A stretch of 64,000 bases of DNA from NCBI RefSeq assembly GCF_000002515.2, contig NC_006041.1, positions 2,170,001-2,234,000 of the forward strand. The letters are read 5' to 3'. Origin of the DNA: Kluyveromyces lactis (taxonomy: Eukaryota; Ascomycota; Saccharomycetes; Saccharomycetales; Saccharomycetaceae). The translations under genes and the position numbers were made by a program. This document shows positions 50,722 to 62,439 of this stretch, piece by piece. The first letter of the stretch is position 1, and the number at the start of each line of letters is the position of its first letter. The notes under the pieces are model-generated. The model made no database searches, was not told the origin of the DNA, and saw nothing but the letters and a program-made list of their open reading frames with translations.

Positions 50722-52707
50722 TTCTAATATTTTGCTATCAGGTAGACGTCACTATTGTAATAATTTGAGTAATGTTTTCAATGCTTTTAATTGGTATTAC
50801 AATGAAATTTATAAACTAGGGCTGTATGGAGAACTGAAACTAAACTTTTCGGTGAAATAAGAAAGTATATGCGCTCACTTTAACCTTTTATATTAAACTT
50901 TTCGGAAATGTTAACATCAAATACCAAAGAAGACTTAAAACTGGGGGATGTTCGTGTGAGAGATAGGGTAGTCACTGCGTTTGAAAGTATCAACATTTGC
51001 TGAAACTGCAATAAGAATCCACTATGCAATTTCTTTTGATCCATTTGCTTGGTAAAAGAAAGACACCAATTATTATCACTATGATCATGACTACTACCAT
51101 GACTATAACCCTGGATGAGCTTGCACTCGAAAATCCTGCTGAGCATGTTAAAAACATTAAACTAACAATGAGATCCAACTTTTAACGCGAAATTGTACAC
51201 TCTCAGTAATTACTGGTCACAACCAAAGGTATGTACTATGTTCCTTTTCTCCAGATCTGCCATCCTCCTCTATTCATTATTCACACTTAAACAATATCTC
51301 TCGATAAAGAAAGCCATGTAGTCAAATTACGAAAGAACCATTTCCTATTTCTCTTAGATCACGGTAAACTTTCTTTGGACAGGGGGTGTCATAGCATCAC
51401 TTACAGGTATCGTAAAGATTACTTGCAACCAAATTCTTGCCGAATTTTCTCCAGATAGTGAAGTGGCTTCAGCCACTTCAAGGTACCTTGATAGGCACCC
51501 AAGTTGGAGTTGTTGCTCGAAGCCAGTGTTCAACTTTTTCGCAGGAATTACTTCCACAGAAAACTATGTACTACTAAGCTGAAAGCTTGCATAACGGTTG
51601 ATATTTCTATTTTCCGTTGCTAATTATTGCGGGGAAAACTGCAACTGACATTAGTGAGTACTTTTAGTTTTTCCTGTTTAAGTTTTTTTCGAACAAAAGA
51701 ATATAAGGTTTGTTTTCTGCAGCCATTGTTTTCCCTGCTTCTATTGCAGTGACGTAGAAGAAAACGCAGTGGAGCGGGTGATTACCCCAGGTAATTTAAA
51801 CATAACACAGAAAAGTGAATCAGTTATATATGCAGTAATGTTTTGTGCTTCTATGGAAACAACCGAGCGAGAAAACACAAGAATGTTGAACATAATGGGT
51901 GAATGAGTTGGCTTTGTCCCTGTTCTTAAGGTCATACTGGGGTAACATTGAACTGAACTGGAAAACACTTTGAATAAATTAGTGTTACACCAGTGAACGG
52001 ATATATTGTTTGGATTCGGAGATATCTTCCCCAAATTTAGTTTAAAGTTTCCCAACAGGCGCGGACGGACAATATAATTTACAAGCATTATTTGCCAATG
52101 ATTTTATTTTGTGGGGAAAGATGGGCATCTCTGTTGCGACTGTGTGATCAATATACTCCACTACATGAACTGTGCGAGGGATGAGTATGTATTTGGTTGG
52201 TTTACAAAACGACTCTGCCCGTCAGTTGTCTCGGCCTGAGCTACCAGAACTTGAGATTGGTACACTGAACGTAGAGATGGGAACTGAACTTACATGACGA
52301 TGAAAGAATGACTTAATTTTAGTCATATAATCTGTTTACCTGTTACTATGCGGTTTTGCTTTTCGTTGCAATGACTAAAAATTCGTCCTTGATATTGAAA
52401 CTATCGGATAAAAATTATCCTAGATAGTAGCTTTTTTCTTATTTTCATGCATGTTCGTTGTTTCCTGGAGAAATCGTAAAACACCTGTTTGGTTGCACAT
52501 CACTGATGGTGGCTTTAGTAATACTACAAGATATAATGGTAGATTAATGGCTTTTGCATGAAAACTATTTAAGAAAACCTTTTTTTACATTTAGGATTTC
52601 GATTGACCCAGTTTGCATTCCCAATATTGATAAAGGCCACTGTTGTTCACTTGAACAACAATACTCATAAGCACTTAACTACGGACTTGTATTTAATTTC
52701 TTGAATC
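50722..52707. promoter_or_regulatory. Divergent interval between transporter and beta-glucosidase genes
   Basis: Nearly 2 kb shared by two divergent genes, the layout of inducible GAL/LAC-type pairs. I looked for CGG-N11-CCG sites of Gal4/Lac9 and found none with both halves exact; CGG-N11-CCA at about 52017 is one base off. A 55-codon minus frame ending at 50990 encodes a strongly hydrophobic helix and might be a small membrane protein, but nothing confirms it. Confidence 0.5.
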
Positions 52708-55245
52708 ATGTCTAAATTTGATATCGAACAAACGTTAGGCAAACTAACCAGAGATGAAAAAATCTCTTTGCTATCAGCCGTTGACTTTTGGCACACAAAG
52801 GAGATTGAACGTCTGGGGATTCCGTCAGTGAGGGTTTCTGATGGTCCCAATGGTATCAGAGGTACTAGGTTTTTCGACTCAGTTCCTTCAGGCTGTTTTC
52901 CTAACGGAACCGGTCTAGCTTCCACATTTGATGAGGAACTGTTGAAAGAGGCAGGTAAATTGATGGGTAAGGAAGCCGTCGCCAAGAATGCTGCTGTGAT
53001 TTTGGGACCCACGGCTAACATGCAACGTGGTCCTTTGGGTGGTCGTGGCTTTGAATCATTTTCTGAAGATCCATATTTAGCTGGTGTTGCTACTGCTTCG
53101 GTTGTTCAAGGAATCCAATCTGAGGGTATTGCTGCTACGGTAAAGCACTTTGTCTGTAATGATCTAGAAGATCAACGTTTCTCTTCGAATGCCACGCTCT
53201 CTGAGAGAGCGTTGCGAGAAATATACTTAGAACCTTTCAGATTGGCAGTCAAGAATGCTGATCCTGTTTGTTTAATGTCCGCTTACAATAAGGTGAACGG
53301 CGAACATTGTTCTCAGAACAAAAAATTGTTATTGGACATTCTTAGAAAAGAATGGAATTGGGATGGTATGATTATGTCTGATTGGTTTGGTACTTACACC
53401 ACTGCTGCTTCTATCAAGAATGGTCTGGATATTGAGTTCCCAGGTCCAACGAGATGGAGAACTAATGAACTTGTTTCACATTCTCTAAATTCCAGGGAAC
53501 AAATTTCTATTTATGACGTTGACGACCGTGTTAGACAAGTTTTGAAAATGATTAAGTTTGTTCTTGACAACCAGGAAAAGACGGGGATTGTTCAAAATGG
53601 TCCAGAAACCACATCTAACAATAGTAAAGAGACCTCTGAATTGCTTAGAAAGATAGCTGCGGATTCCATTGTCTTGTTGAAGAACGAGAATTCGATTCTA
53701 CCTTTGAAAAAAGAAGAATCAGTCGTCGTTATTGGTCCAAACGCCAAAGCAAAGGCTTCTTCTGGAGGTGGTTCTGCATCTATGAACTCTTACTATGTTA
53801 TTTCACCTTACGAAGGGATCGTCAAGAAAGTGGGCAAGGAAGTACCATATACAATTGGGGCAGAGTCTCATAAGACCTTATCTAATTTAATTGAGCAACT
53901 GGTAGTTGATCCTTCAAAACCAGCAGAAGGAGATAATGCAGGTGCTACCGGTTTCTTTTACAGTGAGCCAGTTGAAAAGAGAGCAAAGGATGAATCTCCA
54001 TTTCATGTTGCTGCTTTTAAGCATTCTTTCAACTTACTTTTCGATTTCAAACATGATAAAATTGACACGAATAACCCATTATTTTACATCACACTTGAAG
54101 GTTACTTCACTCCTGAGGAAGATGCTAACTACATATTTGGTTTGCAGGTTTACGGTACTGGTCTATTGTACTTGGATGAAGAATTATTGATTGATCAGAA
54201 GAAAGGTCAAACCCGTGGTGGATTCTGTTTCGGTGCTGGTACCAATGAAAAGACTAAGACTGTTACTCTACAAAAGGGTAAATCGTATAAAGTCAGAATC
54301 GAATATGGCTCTGGCCCAACTAGCCAACTGGTAAGTGAATTCGGAGCTGGTGCTCTCCAGGTTGGTGTTGCAAAGGCTATTGATGCAGATGAGGAAATCA
54401 AGAAGGCAGCAAAACTTGCTGCGGGTCACGATAAAGCCATTTTATGTATTGGTTTGAACGCAGAATGGGAATCTGAAGGTCATGATAGGGAAGATATGAC
54501 TTTGCCAGGAAGAACAAACGATCTCGTCCGTGCTGTTTTGGAGGCCAATCCTAACACTGTAATTGTCAACCAGTCTGGTACTCCTGTCGAGTTCCCATGA
54601 TTACAAAAAGCTAAAGCTCTCATTCAAGCTTGGTACGGAGGTAATGAGTTGGGCAATGCTATTGCTGATGTCTTGTATGGTGACGTTATTCCAAGTGGTA
54701 AATTATCTCTCTCATGGCCAATAAACCTTGAAGATAACCCAACTTATTTGAACTTCAAGACTGAATTTGGCAGAGTTCTCTACGGTGAGGATATTTTCAT
54801 TGGATACAGATTCTATGAGAAGTTGCAAAGAAGAGTTGCATTCCCCTTCGGTTACGGGTTATCTTATACTGAATTTGCTTTATCTAATCTACAAGTACAA
54901 ACGGATGAGGAGGTTATCTCTGTTTCTGTTAATGTAAAGAACGCAGGTGAGGCATATGCGGGATCCGAAGTCGTACAAATTTACATTGCTGCGACTGAAT
55001 CATCTTTTTCTAGGGCAGTCAAAGAGTTGAAGGGATTCAAGAAAATTTTGCTTCAACCTGGGCAAAACGAAACAGTCAAAGTTGATTTAATCTTGAAGGA
55101 TTCTATTTCCTTCTTCGATGAAGAAGTCGGTAAGTGGTGTTCAGAAGCTGGTCAGTACAAAGTCTTGGTAGGCACATCTTCAGATGACATTGTGCTGAGT
55201 GAATCTTTCGACGTGAAGAAAACCTCGTATTGGACAGGTTTGTAG
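52708..55245 (+). pseudogene. GH3 beta-glucosidase with PA14 insert, interrupted by one stop
   Basis: The frame runs 845 codons, the length of Kluyveromyces marxianus beta-glucosidase, and is interrupted once by TGA at 54598-54600 (codon 631), where the family has Trp (TGG) in VEFPW. Seen: GH3 TIM barrel (SVRVSDGPNGIRG, KHFVCNDLEDQR), nucleophile Asp225 in MSDWFGTY, the PA14 domain inserted at about 388-555, acid/base Glu590 in WESEGHDRED, and, beyond the stop, GGNELGNAIADVLYG and FPFGYGLSYTEF with a fibronectin-III-like end. Both catalytic residues precede the stop, but the lost part completes the active-site domain. The frame downstream shows no further change, so the stop is recent, a strain variant or a sequence error. 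Confidence 0.9.
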
Positions 55246-57130
55246 TTGGCCAATACGCTTCACTTGCAACATGTTTTACTGTCCACATTTATAAAGTATC
55301 TAGATGTCTTTTATGTCGTATGATTTTTAGTAAAGAAATAGAATAATTTCCAGCTTTGAATTCTGATGATCGCAATAAAACCTTGGACGATTGGCTATAA
55401 TAACTGCAATATGATTAGTTGGCTATTCCTCTCCTACTACTTATACGTTGATGACGCTGTAGATGAGAATACTGGTATTCAATAAAACCAATACGAAATT
55501 GAACCAACCTCACTTTTTCATGAAGTTGAATCAATATTTAGAGTTGACGTATATATCAGTCTATACAACATCTTCTCTAGATATCTGCATCATGTTTGAG
55601 ACACATGAACGGACCCACTTTTTGATTATCTAGATGTGTCCGTCTGCATTAACCACGATACTGACACTTGGAGCTAGAATGAAGAACGTGATAATATCTG
55701 CAGTAACTAAATTGACGATATTCAGCATGCAGGTATCATACAATAGTTTATATTATAAATTACGTAAAAAATAGCTAAATAGCTAAATATCATGCTTATC
55801 GCTGCAGCGTTCAACTAGTGCTTAATAAAGACATACTAAAGAAAGAATACCCTCATTTTTTCAGTCCTGTCTCAGATATGTATTGTTGGACTTGACAATT
55901 ATCAGATTTCGTAGTAGGGACTCAGCTTAGATGGTTAGTAGTATTCATACCAAAGGATGCCATTTTGAGTTGTAGTGGATAATGAAACTATTGGATGGTT
56001 CAATTGGTAATCGGTATGCGAACTTCGACTAGTTAAGTAAATTACTTACGGTATTCCCCTTGGTTTCTTCTATCTGACATATAAGTTAACGTAGAATAAT
56101 AATTAATATGTCGTCGGATCCAAATGGGAAGATTGAACGAAGAAAAATTCTGCCTGTATACTTTTTGGATTGGGCTTCTAATCACTAAATGTTGGACTGG
56201 ATATTCATCAAGTTTGGTAGTAGGGGCTTGGCCTAGAGGGTTAGTAGTATTAACGTAATTGAATGCCATGCTGACTTGTAGTTGTTAATGAAATAAATGG
56301 ATAATTAAATTGGTGATCGACTAGTTAAGTAAACGACTTACGGTGTTCTCCTTGGTTTCTTCCATCTGACATATAAGTTAGTGTAGAACAGTAATTAATA
56401 TGTCGTCAAATCCAGATGGGAAATTGGATGAAGAAACCATCTACTTATATACTTTTCAGATTGGGCTTCCAATCACCAAACGCTGCAGCCTTGATCCTAG
56501 TTCGTCTCAGCCTCAGCTTCTTATTTAGCATTGGTTCAATAACTGGCGCCTTAGAAGTGCTCCTACAACGCCAGGGAACAACAAACGGATAGTAAATAGG
56601 CAATTGATGTCAAATACAGATAATATGAGAGTATGGGGAAACCCATCTGTTCAGGGTAACACTGGCCGTAGATTCGGGGTCTCGGCACATCACGGTGTGC
56701 TTGTCGGAATAGATTGGGGAAGAGAAAAAAATCAAAGTGTACGTTTAAGATCCAAAAATTGTGGTGAGATATCTGCTTTTTAGTATGGGGGTGGTCAATA
56801 TGGAAGAATAAACGTCTGACCCGTACATATCTGTGTGTGGATCATACGGGAACGGTATCGTATGTGAATAATTAGGGTCCTACTCCCTTTTATGCCGAGA
56901 TTTAAAAATAGACAGCGGTAAAGATCCCCATTAGTCCTCCAAGAGACAAATTAATAGGACCCTTACTTGGATCTCATGATTTTCTACATGGTTTACATAT
57001 ATAAAGATATTATGAGAGGAAGTTTATGTCGGCGAATCAGTAGGATTTTAATTTGGTTTAGTAGCAGATTATTTCAATTGGATTGTTGAAATAAAGTATT
57101 TAGAACCAACAGTTCTTACAACAATTGAAG
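55246..57130. other. Intergenic region with overlapping LTR relics
   Basis: Between the beta-glucosidase and the adhesin gene. Apart from the two LTR copies there is a 640-base left part without frames and a right part containing the adhesin promoter, with TATATAAA at 56998-57005. Confidence 0.6.
55884..56661 (-). mobile_element. Two Ty1/copia-type LTR relics, one abutting the other
   Basis: Two copies of one LTR family lie head to tail, both read on the minus strand: a partial copy at about 55884-56189 and a longer one at 56190-56661. Each begins TGTTGG on the plus strand. The second follows the first without a gap, so one either inserted into or recombined with the other. The second could be the 3' LTR of the element at 58.8-61.5 kb. 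Old and incomplete. Confidence 0.75.
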
Positions 57131-58147
57131 ATGCTCGCTAAAACTTTGGCTTTGTTATTCTTTGCCGTGCAAACTTGCGTTAGGGCCCAAAGTCTCGAAG
57201 TTCCGCAAGTCGAACCTATTACCACTGAAACCACTGTATTCTCGAGAGGACCGGGACAGATCACTACAACTTATTCCACGGAAGTTGTGACTGACGATGG
57301 CACCATTCCAACCGTTATGACTATCTACTATGTCCAGATCCCTTATTTTGATGATGACGATTATGTTACTGAGGAGACCATCGTGACCACTGAATACACA
57401 GTGTGGACAGGCACTTATACTACTACATATTCCACTGAGGTTTTGACTCTAAGCGGTGGCCCTATACCGACTGTTAAAACCATTTACAAGGTGCAGACCC
57501 CAGACACGTCAGATGATGGCGGGGATGATGGCACTGAAACCACGACCACCACTGAAACCACAGAGTATACTGTATGGACTGGAACGTACACCACCACTTA
57601 TTCTACCGATGTGCTATCTGAAACCGGTGATGATGGTATCGCTACCGTCAAGACGATTTACAAGGTGCAGACTCCAGACGGCACAGATGATGATGGTGGT
57701 GCCGATGATGAAACTACCGCTACCACTGAAACTACACAATACACTGGCTGGACTGGTGCTTACGCTACTACTTATTCCACTGACGTCTTGACTGAAACCG
57801 GCGAAGACGGTTATCCGACTATCAAGACTATCTACTTAGTCCAAACACCTTTATCTTTCTCGAATACAACAGATGGCGATGATGATAAGACTTCAGATGA
57901 TAATGGTGATGATAACACTACTGATGACGAAGGCAGAACCACCCTTGAGCCACCAACCACCTCTACAGACACTACGACTGATCAAGATGACAATAATAAT
58001 GGAGGACAAACTTCAACTCCGTCAGGTTTAACATCGGACTCGACCTCATCAAGAGTTTCTACTGATGGTCCAGGCACCACATTTGAAGGTGGTGCTACAA
58101 GGGTACTAGCTACTTCTGTCTTTGTTGTATTGTTGGCTCTATTATGA
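57131..58147 (+). CDS. Flo-type GPI-anchored adhesin / flocculin-like protein
   Basis: Wall protein of 338 residues. Seen: signal peptide (MLAKTLALLFFAVQTCVRAQ), four tandem repeats of about 55 residues (the first degenerate) built on TEYTVWTGTYTTTYSTEVL and PTVKTIYKVQTP, which resemble the Thr-rich repeats of Flo1/Flo5/Flo9, separated by Asp/Gly/Thr linkers, then an Asp/Thr/Ser-rich stalk and a GPI tail (FVVLLALL). It lacks the N-terminal PA14 lectin domain of true flocculins, so it may be a stalk-only relative. Its start is the first ATG, after an in-frame TTG. FLO-type genes are known beside the Kluyveromyces lactose and cellobiose clusters, as here. Confidence 0.83.
   Translation: MLAKTLALLFFAVQTCVRAQSLEVPQVEPITTETTVFSRGPGQITTTYSTEVVTDDGTIPTVMTIYYVQIPYFDDDDYVTEETIVTTEYTVWTGTYTTTYSTEVLTLSGGPIPTVKTIYKVQTPDTSDDGGDDGTETTTTTETTEYTVWTGTYTTTYSTDVLSETGDDGIATVKTIYKVQTPDGTDDDGGADDETTATTETTQYTGWTGAYATTYSTDVLTETGEDGYPTIKTIYLVQTPLSFSNTTDGDDDKTSDDNGDDNTTDDEGRTTLEPPTTSTDTTTDQDDNNNGGQTSTPSGLTSDSTSSRVSTDGPGTTFEGGATRVLATSVFVVLLALL
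57379..57860 (+). repeat. Tandem coding repeats in the adhesin gene
   Basis: Three well-matched units of about 170 bases and a degenerate first unit just upstream, in frame. Copy number may vary by recombination, as in other yeast flocculin genes. Confidence 0.75.
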
Positions 58148-59938
58148 TTTAGTTTTGGTGTTTGAAGAAAATTGTCTTTCATTTGATTTTGAATTACGTT
58201 TTTCTCCTATTTTAAAAAGGTATCACAACTACCGTCTACTTCTAATTTTTTTTACTGCGATGATTTTAATATAACTGTAACCTTTACTGTTGATGTAGGG
58301 TACTTTGTAACACAAAGCGAAGTATTATTAGATTTTATTATCGACCCTCGGGTCATCCTAATTCATAGTGCTTGAAATTATGATGATAATTTAAAGGTAT
58401 AATGAGGTGAAGTATTTCTCTGAAGTCGTAGCATCACTAGTCCCGAATACTTTTCTGTTTATTTTTGTATTTTTACGATGGGATTTACGATTTGAAATGC
58501 CAATATGAAAATTATACAAGATGTCAGTATATTGTCTACGGTTGGGATATATTCAATTGAGTTCGAACTCGTTATCCTAGTATCTACAGTTTTTTTCATG
58601 TATTGTGTCTCTAGATTGCTTGTTATTATCAACATTACTGGTTGACTGTCCGTCTTGCATTTTATTGGGATTTTATGTTTAGCAGTTTGACCCTTGATGA
58701 CTTGGCTGCAATTATCTCGTCATTACAGAGGTAAAACACCCCCTACTTCTTACTTGATCTCTTTGTTACCTGCGAAAGGTGAGTCCCAGATAAGAGTGAT
58801 TTCTGCATTAAAAGTTTCAGATATTCTCCATCTTGTATTCTAATTCTGTGCCGAAAATGCCATAATCATTAACACCATCTTCCTCTCTGTGTATACCGTT
58901 TACCACCTTGCTGTCGGACCGGTTAGAGAGTTTGAAGATGAGTCAATAACATGTTCACCGTCTTTGGCTACTTCTAACATATCATCTACAGATAGGCATA
59001 CGACGAGTCTCAATGGATCCTTGGCTGTGCACATGCACGGCCCGAATCTGTCTTCGAACAGCTTACATTCTTCGGTGGGGAACTGTTTGATCAGAGCGTA
59101 CCAAATTTTCCACTTTGTTTTAGACCATTCAAGGACTTATTTATTTTCAGCACCTTATTTCTGATGTTCATGTGAGGTGGTGCTTTGATAGATAGTCCTT
59201 TTTTGAGATCTGCAATTAGAGATATTCGGATGAAATGTCGGGTTGAAGGGCAGTCAGATTATGGTCGAATGACATGGCGAGAGCGGACATCAGAGCAGAG
59301 TGGTGCACGTATTAGCCTTTTTGTTTAGTGTGATAGGTCTCGAGTGATTGTTGATCGCCTCGCGCAACTCATCTACATTTTTTGGAATTATCTTTTTTAC
59401 TGCTAAAAATGAATGTCGAGTCTAGAGTTTTCTGTTATGGAATAGAGTAGATGACTGGACCTGCATCTTATGGGACCGAACTAATCCATGTGAAGATACT
59501 CAAATGGACGGCATTCTTTTGTGCAGCCTATTCAGGAATTGACATAGTTAATGTTTCTCTTGGGTTTATTTTCGAAGCATTGTTGATATTGGAATGAGCT
59601 ACAATGGGTCGAATCGATGTCGTCGTCCTTTAATCACTGAATATGGCCTTTCCTAATGGATTTTAACTGACATTTATATGGCCGAACCAGCGATGAGCAT
59701 TTACCAAAGAGAACTTACTTGGAGTCTCTCTGATTCAGATAGCTGAATTACTCTTATTCGATTTTTCTTGGGCATCCACAAGTTGTTCATCACTTTTACG
59801 ATTCAAATTGTGAAGTAAACTCTTGTCAAGAACAACAGATATAGTTGACCCTGGTTATTTTAGTTATACGAGTCCCTTGGGTGAAGCCTAAGGTCCGCAG
59901 AAGCAAGTTTTGACGGAACGTTTTGTATTGTTTCTTTG
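58148..59938. other. Degraded stretch with copia-type reverse-transcriptase remnant
   Basis: No intact frame. On the minus strand, about 58800-59160 resembles part of a Ty1/copia reverse transcriptase, in the order expected downstream of the gag-like frame. The lower part (58148-58800) shows nothing I recognise. Confidence 0.6.
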
Positions 59939-61473
59939 TTATTTTCGTTCCCTTGAAGTATATTGATTGCTGTTGTTAAAACGGTTAATTTTTTGCTTCC
60001 TTTCATTAGAACTGTTATTCCATTGTTTACCTTGATGTTTGTTGTACTTACGTTCTGGTTCTTTAGCATCTTTTTTGTCCCAATACGCTGATAATAAGAT
60101 TCTCATGAGGTTCATGAAGCTTTGGTCCTTTTCACGGTGAAACGTTACTATCACTAATAGATATTCATTATGCAAAACTTCCAGGACCTGAGATGTTAAT
60201 AACTCATCTAAATCGGAAACTTTAGCTCTTTCTGCTCTTTGATAGAGTTTGGTTGCTCTCTGTGCAAATTTCTCGATCGATTCTCTGTCGCGTAGAGATA
60301 ATGCTACAATTTCGCGCAGTAAGGTTAGTTTATCATTTTCTTCTGAGATGATTGCCACAGCTTCTAAGAAACAATCTATGAACTCCATGTTATTCTCCAG
60401 ACACTTTTTGAACCATTTGGGATAGCTGGTGTTGGGAACACATGCCGTATGGATGTTGGCAATGTATTCTTCTTCATCATCTTTTAAACATTTTCTATAC
60501 CCATTTCTCCGTGCTGATAAGTTCTCGCCTAGACCCTGTTTGCGCAATATTTCACTAAATTCCCATACCCAATCCTTATAATCATGAGAGTAGAACACTC
60601 TCGACAGTGTGAAAGTTGAGTTGGGGTCATGCAAGCAGCTGAATGTGTACCCTAACGGAACTTGGATTTGGTATCCCAAACCAGGTGACATCTGGAAAGG
60701 TGGAAAAGGATTTGGATGACCTTGGTTCGTCCCTTCATACATGGCTGGGAACTTGCCTTGGCTCCCGGTGTTTCCTGGAAACTGAGCAGGTTGGTCATGT
60801 GATGATGGAAGGGCTGTTCGTTGAGCCGCGTTAATGAATGGTGCAAAATTTGCATCTTGATAGTAATTCATATATGGAAATTGTTCAAAAAACTGTGGTG
60901 GGTACGGACAATAATAATAGCCGTTTGGAATGGGTGGAACATTGGCAGGAGAGTTGATCTGAGTATTCTGATTGCCGGTTGTGGCAATAGAGTCGTTAGC
61001 GCCGCTACCATGTTTGACTGGATTATGATCAGATTTGGTAGTTCTCATGTCAATAGATGCCATGTTGGCTCGAGGCTGATAATGCTATTGGACAATTGAA
61101 TTGGTGGTCGGTATATTAGCTTCAACTAACTGAGTGATATGAACCAAGATGTATCACATACTTATATATATTGTAGAAAACTATTGGTGAAACCTTCTGT
61201 CACGCAATCATATCTCGAATTCTTCAATTTTTCAGCCTTTTGATGATGTTTCTGCCTTGTATTTCTCAAATAGGGAGGATGAACGAGATTTTTTAACTTG
61301 TATGACTTTTATGTTTTCGAAATTAAAACCAAGATTTGAGATGGAAAAATGAAAAGGATGGAAATAAGTTCGGACAAGCATAGCGATACTCAGCACAGAA
61401 CGGTGTATACTAAATAGTCGATCGATGTCAGATACAGATAGTATGAGCAAAGGAACACCATCCAGTCAGAGCA
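58800..61473 (-). mobile_element. Ty1/copia-type retrotransposon fossil (5' LTR, primer site, gag-like frame, pol remnant)
   Basis: A minus-strand element. Parts: 5' LTR at about 61011-61473; directly inside it, at 61003-61010, a site complementary to the 3' end of initiator tRNA-Met, the primer used by Ty1; a gag-like open frame of about 374 codons at 59939-61063 whose start lies within the LTR, as in Ty1, with a Pro-rich N-terminal part and a basic C-terminal end; then a reverse-transcriptase remnant. The pol region is heavily degraded and no clear 3' LTR is attached. The element is broken and looks old, although the gag-like part is comparatively well kept. The LTR family is that of the relics at 43.8, 55.9 and 56.2 kb. 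Confidence 0.8.
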
Positions 61474-62390
61474 ATTGACCAGAGATATGTCACGTGATAC
61501 TACTTGAATTAAGCTCTAATGCCTACAGATCTCCGTATGATACTCTAGAAAGCTTCAATTTGTGGTCTTGATGTTGCTGAACAGAAAGTGTATAAGAAAT
61601 GGAGTTGCTTCACGTATAGTGAATCAATCGAAGCTCAAGAAGACGAGGAGGTTTACTACTACAAAATGTAGCATTTACTAACTACATAACAAAATAAAAA
61701 AGTAAGAATGATAAATTCTTTGAATCACCCTATTGCCACTATTGTTCTTGAACCACTTAGTTACTGCACCCTGTGCTGTTCCTTTTTCTACGGTAGTGTC
61801 TCAATTCGTCCTAGTAGCCGAATATTGGAAGTAAACCCTATGCGTGGCCGTAATTTGCAACACACCTGTGTCAGCGCATACTCTTGCTTTAGATCTCAAA
61901 ACTACGATGCTGGCTATACCAATCGCCGCCGACGAAACCAGTGAAGCTCTGGCCAGGCAATTGACCACTTGTGTGGATCTACCGACCTGTACCTCGGTCC
62001 AGGCAAATTGGTCTTGCGAGACTCCTTGCTCGTAATTAAAAGAGGTACTGCTGCACATCCCTAAGTTAGCCAAGAAAATGATGCCATAATTAACACTTCA
62101 ATCAACGTCGGCCTCCATAAAATTTATCTCGGCATCTATACGCTGCACATACGCACACAATTGAATCAATAGAAAACAGAATGTGATGAATCAATGCATT
62201 ATAGGGGTCAAGGATTATTAATACAGGAGTAAGTATTAAATGAAACGAAAATATTAATACCGTCAAAGGGAGCATAGGTTTTCTCAGGCCTAGCAATCTG
62301 TTAAAATATACTGTAGTGTAAACTCCATCTCTTTCTTGAGCTTTAGCAGATTCAGCATAGATAAAATCAGCGATCTCTAACTATACTTTC
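61474..62390. other. Subtelomeric interval with one short unidentified frame
   Basis: Between the LTR and the purine-rich block. It includes a CACGTGAT at 61491-61498 and a minus ATG frame of 85 codons (61801-62058) that carries a hydrophobic segment (LVSSAAIGIASIVVL). This part is less AT-rich than its surroundings, especially 61850-62000. I cannot name the frame. Confidence 0.45.
61801..62058 (-). CDS. Short hypothetical frame, subtelomeric
   Basis: 85 residues beginning MCSSTSFNYEQG, with one hydrophobic segment in the middle (about residues 40-55) and three cysteines. Base composition here is higher in G and C than the flanks, which hints at past coding. I recognise no family; it may be a fragment of a longer subtelomeric gene or chance. 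Confidence 0.3.
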   Translation of the reverse strand: MCSSTSFNYEQGVSQDQFAWTEVQVGRSTQVVNCLARASLVSSAAIGIASIVVLRSKARVCADTGVLQITATHRVYFQYSATRTN

Positions 62391-62439
62391 GTTTACTTGA
62401 AAATTGAAAATGAAAAATAAAAAAAGAGATTTGAAGGTG

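Noticed and set aside
50722-52707. Lac9/Gal4 sites between the permease and the beta-glucosidase
   Set aside because: No CGG-N11-CCG with both halves exact was found; the best candidate is one base off and easily chance.
49051-55245. Calling the pair the lactose genes LAC12 and LAC4
   Set aside because: The enzyme is a GH3 beta-glucosidase with a PA14 insert, not a GH2 beta-galactosidase. The permease is only a relative of LAC12.
58555-58585. GAGTTCGAACTC as a possible tRNA T-arm near LTR relics
   Set aside because: No acceptor stem, D-arm or anticodon arm at the expected distances; it is a short palindrome only.
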